Shown here in pieces: positions 55,089 to 64,000 of a stretch of 64,000 nucleotides of DNA (positions within the stretch are counted from its first letter, which is position 1; every line of letters starts with the position of its first letter). This DNA comes from Parastagonospora avenae f. sp. tritici 18332-5 (lineage: Eukaryota > Ascomycota > Dothideomycetes > Pleosporales > Phaeosphaeriaceae), in assembly GCA_022559985.1 (NCBI GenBank), contig JAFJTR010000035.1, positions 225,606-289,605 on the forward strand, read 5' to 3'. Both the position numbers and the translations under genes were made by a program. The notes under the pieces were generated by a model, which was not told the origin of the DNA, made no database searches, and saw nothing but the letters and a program-made list of their open reading frames with translations.

Positions 55089-57197
55089 ATGACTTCCATG
55101 AAGCATTTGGAAGATGATGGGCAAAGAATGGACGACACCGTAGACGATGGAAGACCCTCAAAACGAAGACGCATCTCCGCGAACCCACACCGCGAGGTGG
55201 GTTTAATGCGTAGTGTCCGTGGCGACAAGTTCTCTGGATTCGTGGGCAGTGCCAGTGGCATCTATTTCATCAGATCTGTGTATGGTGCATTACGAGGTCC
55301 CGACGTTAACCCATCGGTCACCGGGAGCACGCCAGTCAGCGATGTTGTCCCTGGAGAGGATGACCAGCTACCTACGGTACTTCCCTATACATCCGGCCAC
55401 TTGTGGAGAGACGATGAGATTACCTCGAAGGCTTTGACAAACGTCTCCTATGAGGAGTTTGTGGAACTGAGCGGAAGTTACTTCGCCAATTGGCACATGC
55501 TCTATCCCTTCTTGCATGCTCCAACAGTGTTGGGCTATTTCCAGGAGCTATCTCGAACCTCATCAGAGTATAGTACGTCTCAAGAACTGAAACTAGTCAT
55601 AGTCCGATCAGTCCTGTCTATCTCTTTGGCTGATCAGCGACAAGTGGGCCATGGTTCCAAATCGCAACATCCAAGCGATGTTGTATTCTCTTCACATGAT
55701 GCAGCAGTGGACAGCCTACAACATGTTCTCACCAAACCAACGTCCATACTTGGTCTGCAGGCTGCCATCAGTGTCCAGCTATTCTTGGTTTCTATGCTGC
55801 GATTGAATGCTGCTTCGCGTCTTGGAGGTCTCGTCAACCGTATGGCTGTTCAGCTTGGTCTACATCGCTGTCCTGCCAGATACGCCTCTTTCTCAGCCAC
55901 CGAGAAGGAGCTGCGCCAACGCATATTCTGGTCACTGTATACCATCGATCGCTTCATCTGCCAATCTATGGGACTACCACTCGGCATCAATGACGACGAT
56001 GTTGACGTGTGCTTTCCCAACGCTGAAGTCCACACGGATGCCCAGCGCGCACCTCCTCTAGGTACGGCGAAGAACATCGGAAGTTTCCGTGTCTCACATA
56101 ACTACAGATGGCCGTTTGAGACTGCAGAGTTTCATTGCTCGGGAGTCGAGGTTGCGTGGCGAGATAATCGAGCTGCGCAACAAGTCCTTGCACTATGTCC
56201 ACAGAGATGGCGATCAGGCGACCGTGATCACTTCCAAGCTCGCACAGTGGTGGAAGGATGTTGAAGACACGAGAGACACCGACAGTAGCTCTGCAATATC
56301 GCCGTACTATTCCACTGTTCTAGCACTGCTCAAGCATGAATCCATTATCTCTCTGCACCGGCCGGTCCTGGCCGCTTCCCGCCAAGGTGCAGAGTATGAT
56401 ACTGCCTTGCAGCTGTGCATCGGCTCAGCAAGATCCATCATACTTGAGCTTTATGATGCTATCGGCACAAATGGCAACAGTAGCGAGCCTCTGACATTAC
56501 TGTGGCCATCGTGTACCTGGGCGGTGTGGATCAGCACCTTCATACTGTTCTACGCAGTCAACAGTGGCCATATGACTCAAGAAGTTGTCATCAGGTACGC
56601 GACCGACATGAAAGCAGTGGGTGTAAGCTAACAGTGGTAAGACTCGCTGAACAAAGCATTGCGGTGCTTCAACATCTTGCACGTCGAGGCAGCGCATGGC
56701 CGGAGGCGAGTGCAGCAGCTATAAGAGATCTCCGCTCGCGCATGATGAGACGTCCAGTCGACAATGCAAAGAAAGGACAAAGCGACACAGCAGAAAATAT
56801 TGCTCAACGACAGCGGCGGACGTCTCCAGACTCGATCGCAGCAGCTCCTCATTATACTGCACCTATGGCTGAGGCTCCGATCGTTGCACTTGGCGACCCA
56901 GGTTATGGTCTCGCAGTTATTGAACAACCTGAACAAGGCTACCCATTCGGTCCATTACGGGCGGCCGGAGATATGCAACTGCATGGCTCATCACTTGATG
57001 ACTTGAGGCAGCAGGATAGCCTATACGTTTCTGAAGACGCAACATTCAGCAGGTTCCTAGACAGCCATCTCGAAAGTCGGGGCGACAATACAGGCTACCT
57101 TGATTTGCTCGACCCTTTCTCTGGTTTCGACATCCCATTCTGGTTCGAACAAGACCAGCATTGGGACGTCTTTCAAGATTATAATCCAGGCAACTAG
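55089..57197 (+). CDS. fungal-specific transcription factor domain protein without a visible zinc cluster
   Basis: Three exons: 55089-56061, 56108-56594 and 56642-57197, giving 671 aa in frame. Near the start is an NLS-like PSKRRRIS. Residues about 100-400 form the middle-homology domain: FANWHMLYPFLHAPTVLGYF, LRLNAASRLGGLVNRMAVQLGLHR and RQRIFWSLYTIDRFICQSMGLPLGI are diagnostic. EVVIR/LAEQSIAVLQHLARRG spans the second intron. The DNA-binding Cys6 cluster expected upstream is missing, either as a real loss (such proteins exist) or because its exon is unrecognised. It lies 311 bp from a tartrate/IPM-type dehydrogenase and may regulate it. Confidence 0.82.
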
Positions 57198-57508
57198 TCT
57201 CTCAGGGAAATTCGTGCAGCCCAAGTGATATCAAGCGGATCCGCTATAGTTTGGTAGTATGCTGTATGAGAAGTAGCCGGACAGTTGCCTGCTTTCTTTC
57301 TGTGGTTCATGCCCCGCATCTCCACATGTAACAGCGCCACTCGCCACTTGCGACAAGGTACAGCATCTTCAGCTACAAACTCCACCCGGACATACAAAGT
57401 CCGTGGCACGTGAGTAATTCGCGAGATACATATACAGCTCCAGTAGACACGCGTCGCAAGACTTTCGCCGGCCTAGTCTTACTTTCCAATCATCACTTCC
57501 CGCACGTA
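57198..57508. other. promoter region of the dehydrogenase
   Basis: 311 bp between tandem genes; no coding feature. Includes CACGTGAG near 57407. Confidence 0.4.
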
Positions 57509-58718
57509 ATGTCTCCCATCGCAACACAGCGTACACACTCCATTGCTACCATTGGAGCTGATGGTATCGGGCCCGAAGTTATTGACGCTGGTGTACAAGT
57601 ATTGCGCAAGCTCGCGAACCTCGACGGCACATTTGCACTCGACTTCAAGGAGTACGACTGGAGCTCGGAAACCTACGAGAAGACTGGACACTATATCCCT
57701 GATGGCGGACTGAAAGAGTTGAGAAAGCATGATGCAATATTGTTTGGCGCCGTCGGGGCACCTGGTATGTTTTAAGTACGCGGTGCCACGGTGGAATAGT
57801 GGCTAACTGCTTCTTTCAAGACGTGCCTGACCACATCTCCCTTTGGGACTTGCGCCTAGCAATATGCCAGACATTCCAGCAGTATGCGAATGTCAGACCA
57901 ACAAAGATCTTTCGCGGTACCGAGTCACCACTCCGAAAAGCCGAGCATGGCGATCTGGACTGGGTGATCGTTCGCGAGAACACGGAAGGTGAATACGCTG
58001 GTCAGGGAGGTCGATCGCATCGTGGCCAACCATGGGAAACTGCAACAGAAGTCGCCATATTTACCCGCCATTGTGTCGAACGACTGATCCGCTTCGCCTT
58101 TGAGGTCGCGCAGAAGCGACCAAGGAAGCTCTTGACTGTGGTCACCAAGAGCAACGCGCAGAGGAACGGGATGGTGCTATGGGATGAGATTGCAGCAGAG
58201 GTCGCCAAAGACTTCCCAGATGTCAAGTGCGATAAGATGCTTGTGGATGCTATGACATGTCGCATGGTACTTGAGCCTAAATCTCTGGACACTATTGTCG
58301 CTACGAATCTGGTAAGAATAGCTCGCGTTATTGCGAGAGAGCTCAGTGCTAACAGCTACAGCATGCTGACATACTCTCTGACCTTGCCGCTGCACTGGCA
58401 GGCTCCATTGGCATCGCGCCGACCAGCAACCTTGACCCAACGCGCAAGAATCCGTCCATGTTCGAGCCCATCCACGGTTCTGCCTTCGACATCACTGGCA
58501 AAGGTGTTGCAAACCCAGTCGCCACTTTCTGGACCGCGTCAGAGATGCTGGTTTGGCTGGGTGAGGGGGGCGCCGCGAAGAAGTTGATGGATGCTGTCGA
58601 GACGGTCACTGAGCGGGGCGTTCGAACGCGCGATCTAGGTGGAAGTGCGGGCACGAAGGAGGTTACAGACGCTGTGTGTGCGGAGTTGGAGATTCTATTT
58701 GGCAGCTCCGCGAAGTAG
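57509..58718 (+). CDS. tartrate dehydrogenase / isopropylmalate dehydrogenase-family enzyme
   Basis: NAD- and Mn/Mg-dependent beta-decarboxylating dehydrogenase. Three exons: 57509-57764, 57821-58311 and 58362-58718, giving 367 aa. Marks: ATIGADGIGPEV (nucleotide-side loop), GAVGAPDVPDHISLW, the substrate loop VRENTEGEYAGQGGR, TVVTKSNA with the catalytic Lys, and the metal-binding Asp pair in HADILSDLAAALAGSIGIAPTSNL. GQGGRSH..PWETATEVAIFTRH and DHISLWDLRL point to the tartrate/D-malate branch rather than LEU2. No mitochondrial presequence. Oxidises (+)- or meso-tartrate or D-malate in related enzymes. Confidence 0.9.
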
Positions 58719-60080
58719 ACAGATCATTCAGAGAGTGAGATTATAAGGCATTTGTAGTCAGCTGTTACGAAAGGGCGGTCCGGTTCACGCGTGCCAAGTA
58801 CTCAGTATTTGGGTCGATCAGCTTACTTAGAAGTTACAGTTGTACCGCTTTTGTCACCTGGGCTTTTAAAATGACATGCGCAGCTTTTGCGATGGGACTG
58901 GCCTGTGATGTCGATAGACTCCGCAACAATCAATTAAGTGGGTCCAGAGAGGCCATATTTGATTTGATTGATTACCTGTTTAGGCCTAGCAGTTACCCGT
59001 AGAGGTTTAACTCCTACCTACATAGGTAAGTGGGTCTTTATAAGAGGCATATTTGATTTGTTTGTTGCGGACTGTGGACGTCGAAGGGTTGTTGTGGATG
59101 CATAAAACAGGTGGCTTATTGAGCGCACACATTCGACGCACTGCATCAAGTCAAGGACCAAACAAGCACTGCAACTCTCTGCAACTCGCTGAGATGGCTG
59201 TTCAAAAGGTTCAGAAGCGTCGCGATAACAGAGTGGCCACTTACTGGCGATGACAACCCCTCATCCTCATCTGTTTCCACCCATTGAGCTTAAGGGAACG
59301 AATTTCCTTATTATTTTAGAAGACGGTAGCGTGATAAAATTCTGATACCGCATTCCTGGTGAGCATGGCCTTGGACTGTTCGCAGTGTTACTATAGGATT
59401 TATTGTAAGCAATTACCTGCCTAGACAAGAGCCCAGCCAGAGACATGTTCTGATTCTGTGCCTTCGAGCACACACGAGCTATTTACCCAACCAGCTCTAC
59501 TATTTTATGTGCGCTAGAATATATAACTGTGAACACAAAACGCGGGCGCATGGGTGTTTGGACTTCAATCTTGGTTCATTGTATGAGTAAAGACACGTCC
59601 ATGCAAGGAATACTTGCAGCTCCTCCAGGACCAGTGTAGAATTGTTCTGCGAAATAGCGTCCGAGCGCGACATGGCCAGGATCCCCAAGAGAACGATCGA
59701 CTTCGCCATCACGACTGCATGATATCCTTCACAGTCAAATCCCTTACTCTGAAAGATGGTCTTGTCAATGATGCTTTATGTCTTCCCTCAGTCGTTGGGG
59801 ATGTCGTATAAGCGCAGGAGACAGGCACACGAGCACCAATCAGTCTTCTGAACTCTTTTCTGACATACGCTGGCGAGCACATATGTACTCCAACAGGCTT
59901 GATATTCAGCCTCCAAAACAAGTCCAGCTAATACTAGCAGATACGCCACGCGAATCCGTAAAGAGACGTTCACTTTACCATGTATACTCGACGTCTAAGT
60001 AATACATGTTACGGTTGCTGTATCTGTCATTTCCTAGACACGATTGACGAGGCACCATCGCTTGCCTGCGACTTAACCTG
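58719..60080. other. 1.4 kb intergenic, AT-rich
   Basis: No firm gene. Two imperfect direct repeats near 58936 and 59026 share AAGTGGGTC and GAGGC(C)ATATTTGATTTG. A 70-residue minus-strand frame at 59500-59712 starts like a signal peptide but stays unproven. Confidence 0.4.
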
Positions 60081-60999
60081 TTATTTCAATAGCACGATTG
60101 CCTTCGCCACAACTCTGAGATTCTGCTGATCAAAGCCGTCGGACTCTTTCCATGTAGAGAAAAGCCGCTTTTCTCGAAAATTCGTCGGTTCTGCCAGGTG
60201 GGCGTTATGCTCCAGGAGGGCAGGACATGTGGATATGAGCACATTTCGACCATTGAGATCCATTGGTGGAACAGCCTTGCCATAATCATCAAATGCGTTC
60301 ATCCAAACATCGTCATACAGGATTCCTGGCTTACAGTAGAGCATCTTGTACTCTTTCCCACTGACGATCAACCATTGCTTGAACAATGTGGCACTCATGA
60401 GCAACTCGCGGAGTGCACCCTGCTGGACCGTGGGATGACAGCGAAGATCAAACTCCTCCATATATCCGGTCAAAGTATCGAGCATCGTGTTCACACCTTC
60501 TGGCATCACGATTTCCCGATAGTTCAGACTATCGTATCGGAGCTTTAAGCTGATCTTGCGAGATTTCTGGACGCGCGTTGCCCCTCCTTCTGGCAGAAGT
60601 TAGCCCTTGTTCAAATCTTAGATAAATGACCCTGGACGTACCGGCTTGTTCCAATTTATTGAAGTACAAGTCTGCCACCTTCCGGGCCTCGCTCTCGTGC
60701 ATGTTCCCACAAGGGGAGAAGACTGAAATCAAGAACATTGCACTCATGGTCATTTGAGATATATATTGTCCTGCCTGTTCCATCTCGCGATCGCGAATCC
60801 ACTTGGAGAAATCGAACTCGGAGGCATTGGTACCAAGGATGCTATCAATATACTCAGCAAGGCAGCAAGCGTCGCGTTCTTCCGGTGTTGGCGATGATGG
60901 GAACTCCAAGTTGCCGTTCCAGTCCACGTCTCCAAGCAAATCTTTCACGGTTTTGGTTCTGCGATCGACTGTTTCCTCTAGGCCCATCGTCAGTTGCAT
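60081..60999 (-). pseudogene. 5'-truncated paralogue of the 44866-47342 gene
   Basis: Exons 60999-60642 and 60589-60081 join in frame (288 residues). The intron is in the same place and phase as the last intron of the larger gene, and the C-terminal exons align: MDLNGRNVLISTCPALLEHN with KAMGRKIAICLFPALTAHD, then QNLRVVAKAIVLLK with KQVIAKATVLLL. The N-terminal 400 or so residues of the relative are missing: the frame begins directly beside the inverted end of the hAT element (61005), with a stop inside the element. It is either a gene cut by the insertion or a naturally short member starting MQLTMGLEE. Confidence 0.6.
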
Positions 61000-61004
61000 G
61001 AACA

Positions 61005-63874
61005 GGTATCAAGCAAGCCAAGCAATCCGTAGGCCTAATGCTTGACTTGCTTGGTTATTTGGAGTCGTCTGCTTGACTTGCTTGCGCTTGATTAGCTGAA
61101 ATTAGAGCTGCTGCTTGCTTGCTTGAAGGTGCTTGATTGATATGAATCCAAATAGGAAATTAAATGGTATTGAGTATCGAGCTCTCGCTGCCGTCGCCGC
61201 CGTCGTCCTATGTGCTAGTCTTGTATAATAGCTCTATCTCTCTGTCAGTTATAGTCGACTTTGCAGTCATATCGTCGTCCCCAAAACTAGCTCTCCTCTA
61301 TCTTCTTACACACTGTATCGCCGCTAAAAGCTTGGGTGATATACCTCGTCGGCGAGGCTCTAGTAGATCACCCAGCTCACTAAACATACGCTCACACTCA
61401 CAGCTCGAAGCCGGGATGGAGAGTACATCAAGGGCAAGCGTACTGAGATTGGGATACTGCTCGCGAATTCGTATCCAACACTGTATCAGGTCTAGCGCGT
61501 TAGGGGAGTCCTTCTCTGCCACTGGCTCACAACGCCTCCATCTAGTAAACTCGTCGTCGTGGTCGTCGGTGGATCTCGTGGGATTGCAGAGGCTATCGAT
61601 CGCGTCGTCGAGGTCATTGGAGAGCATTTGGGGCCGTACTCGAGGCTTAGGCAGCGTTCTATACTCAGCCACAGAGCGTCAAAATTTCGGTTATTAAGCG
61701 AAAGCTACTCAGGTTTTTCTGCCCACACTGTATCGCAAAAAAGCCTATGGCGTGGATGGAGTATTGTTGCAGCGTAGTAAGCTGGAGTCCTGTCTAGCTT
61801 GCTGTAATACTCGCGGGCTTTGGTGAGAGCAGCGCGGAGGTTAATAGCGAGATGATCTTCCGGAGCTTCAGCGTGCTCCTCGTGGTTGACGGAGTCGAAT
61901 TTCTCGAGCTGTTGCTCGAGCTTGTGGAGTAGTACTTCGAAGACGGGTATAATATCAGCGACTAGGCCAAAGCTACCTTAGCCATGTCCCTCAAGGCGCT
62001 TTGTTGCTGTTTTTAGTGGCCCGAGTATATCAATATACTTAGTAATTACTTGCCAATCATTAGCTGTAAGGCCGTCTGATTTCATCCAAGTAGGTGTTTC
62101 TGGCACCTTATTGCCTTGCTCGATTGCGCGTTCCACGCAGAGCTTCATATCTGATATATAATAGTTGGCGTAGACGTTGACAGCAGGCTGTAGCTTAGCC
62201 GCGCGCTCAAAAAAAGAGTAGTATGAGTTCCACCGGGTAACAACTGACTTGACGGGCTACAGTATTTGATATCGTTGATCACAGCTAAAAGTATACCCAA
62301 CGGGCCGTCGCTTCGCTACTCCTTCAAGAGCTGGTGCTCTTCATCCAGCTCAACTGCCTCACCCACGTTGTTATCGTACGCGTCGCCATCTACGCCCCAA
62401 AGTAGAGTCTGCCCGACAAGATTAAGCGTGTGAGGACCGCAGCGGGGTCTGCAGTGAGCAGCGTTGAAGCCGAACCTGGAGGCGAGTGAGATGATCATCG
62501 TGTCGTTATTATAGGCATTATTGAGCACGAAGTAGCCTATCGTACTAGCTGTTACTCCAAACTTTTGCAGCGTACTGTATATGATCTCTGCCATTTTCTC
62601 ACCTGAGTGAGGGCCCATGAGCTGAGGCGGGGCGATAGGCAGGTCGATAAGCTTGCCAAGGTGATTGAAAAAGTGAGCTACAATCCCGAGGTAGCCCTTT
62701 TTGCCGCCCTTCGTCGTCCAGCCGTCAAGGCTTACGTGTATTTTGCTAGCAGCTTCTGACAGCGCCAGGACTATACGCGGCAGTAGGTGGTTGTATAGGC
62801 GCATAACGTATACGCCCACACTCCTGTGAGACTGCCAAAGCGCTGCCTCTGCCTGTGGATTGGAAGCAGCTATCACCTCCCGAAAAGCTGACTTTTCGAA
62901 CTTAGATATTGAGTGGTTGTTATCGACGAGCTACCCAATTGCAGCTAGCCTGAAGCGCTGTATATTAAAGTTGCTGAGCTCCTTAGCAATTACTTGTAGG
63001 ACTGATACGCTAGTCATGAGCATGCGGCGGAGGGGACTATCACAAGCTACACGTGACTTTCCAGGTGGAGTATGACTATGGCCAGGTCGATTCTCGCAGA
63101 GGTGGCGCGCTGCTGCTGTGGTTGCAGCTGATGGACAAACACTGGCAAGCCTAGCGTCAATATGTTTATAGATGTGGCAGAACTTGCAGATAAAGTACGT
63201 TATAGTCATGTCAGATCGAATTACAACTCGATAGCCATGTCAAAATATCCAGCTTGGCGTGTGGCGCGAGGTTGTAGGCGGCTTGATAAAACGAGGCAAG
63301 CGATCCCAATCTATGCCCTTGTAGTTGTCCTCAAAGTCTCTATCGAGCGCCTCACCCATGTGAGGTGACGCCTCATCTGCTGTATTTGATGAGGCAATAG
63401 TCGCCTCCTCGCTGCTCTCGAAAGGCGCTACGATCTCAGCTTCGGGGCGGGAATCGCGGAGTTGTGACTCGAAAGTAGAAACTTAGGAGGCATGCGGCGG
63501 CGGCGAAGACGGCATAGATGGAGTAGATGGAGATGGAGATGGCTGCTGAGTATTAACAATGTATATCGGCTAGCTGGCGGAGCCTAATAGGACGACCCGG
63601 GCGCGCTTTTTGGGTGGAGCTTTGGCGGCGATAGAGCCGTTAGAGACGCGTTTTCTGCCCGATATGGAGAGTTGTACAATAGCTTAAAAAGTACGACACT
63701 AAAAGAGACACGTGATATTAGTGACGGCGACGTTAAGATGGCTGATATCGAGATATCGCTATCTACTAGAACACCAAAACCCTTAAAAAAGTCAATATAG
63801 GCAAGCACTTTCAAGCAATCAAGCAAGCAGTACTCTATCTGCTTGACTTGCTTGCAAGCAGCTTGCTTGATACC
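61005..63874. mobile_element. degenerate hAT-family DNA transposon
   Basis: Bounded by perfect 14-bp inverted repeats, GGTATCAAGCAAGC at 61005-61018 and its complement at 63861-63874. A subterminal motif TGCTTGACTTGCTTG recurs at 61039, 61070 and 63840. The interior encodes a hAT transposase on the minus strand in several broken pieces. I found no matching 8-bp target duplication next to the repeats, so exact ends are not certain. Size about 2.87 kb. Confidence 0.75.
61298..63370 (-). pseudogene. hAT transposase, inactivated
   Basis: From N to C: DFEDNYKGIDWDRLPRFI near 63330, a BED-type finger (CKFCHIYKHIDARLASV, later HLCENRPGHSH) at about 63100-63200, the catalytic core KIHVSLDGWTTKGGKKGYLG at about 62700-62760, CGPHTLNLVGQTLLWG, and the C-terminal dimerisation domain YPNLSTLALDVLSIPASSCECERMFSELGDLLEPRRRG at about 61340-61450. 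In-frame TAG codons occur at 62931-62933 and 62316-62318, where Trp is usual in relatives, plus a frameshift near 62260 before SVVTRWNSYYSFFERA. It cannot make an active protein. Confidence 0.8.
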
Positions 63875-64000
63875 AACTCTGCTGCTTGGATTGAGTAAGC
63901 CTACCTGTTGGTAGGACTTCACCTTAGGTAAAGCAAGTACAATTGTACGGTGTGAAGCAAGTTGCAAACTTTAGGTGGTTGCAGATTGATTGATTGATTG
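63875..64000. other. sequence beyond the hAT right end
   Basis: 126 bp to the window end; no gene seen. It finishes with (ATTG)n. Confidence 0.4.

Noticed and set aside
59500..59712. Possible small secreted protein (70 aa)
   Set aside because: The start looks like a signal peptide, but the rest is uninformative and no splice model improves it.

Overview
This 64 kb window is nuclear DNA of a filamentous ascomycete, most likely a Dothideomycete (inferred from gene families and style; no marker gene fixes the species). Genes lie on both strands, have short introns (about 45-110 nt, GT-AG with CTAAC/CTGAC-like branch sites), and long low-complexity Ser/Pro/Gln tails are common.

Layout. 0-14.3 kb is a conserved housekeeping block: the 3' part of a coiled-coil protein, a small secreted cysteine protein, ATG13 (autophagy initiation), COQ5 and BCKDH E1-alpha (a divergent mitochondrial pair sharing a 0.25 kb promoter) and RAD4/XPC (DNA repair). 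15.0-20.6 kb looks like a three-gene nutrient cluster: an NMT1/THI5-like substrate-binding-fold protein, a PPR1/UaY-type Zn2Cys6 activator and a DAL5-type MFS permease. A perfect TCGG-N6-CCGA site, the motif known for PPR1/UaY, lies in each of its two promoter regions.

20.9-24.6 kb holds two tandem F-box-like paralogues, both broken by in-frame TAG codons; one also has a frameshift, and the other carries PAM2-like motifs. 25-33 kb has a GPI-type PLC-like phosphodiesterase, a secreted DUF7907-like protein, a cyclase-family enzyme and a flavohaemoglobin. 32.8-37.5 kb has no convincing gene. 37.5-43.4 kb has a C2H2 factor, another F-box-like protein and an epsin.

43.4-64 kb is accessory in character: diverged direct repeats, an uncharacterised multi-exon gene divergent from a broken Hsp70-like gene, a bZIP factor, an HSL-type esterase, a fungal-specific transcription factor lacking a visible zinc cluster, a tartrate/isopropylmalate-type dehydrogenase, a second 5'-truncated copy of the uncharacterised family, and a degenerate hAT transposon with 14-bp inverted ends abutting that truncation. 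Nearly every in-frame stop in the broken genes fits a CpA-to-TpA change (CAR to TAR, or TGG to TAG), as expected from repeat-induced point mutation (RIP).
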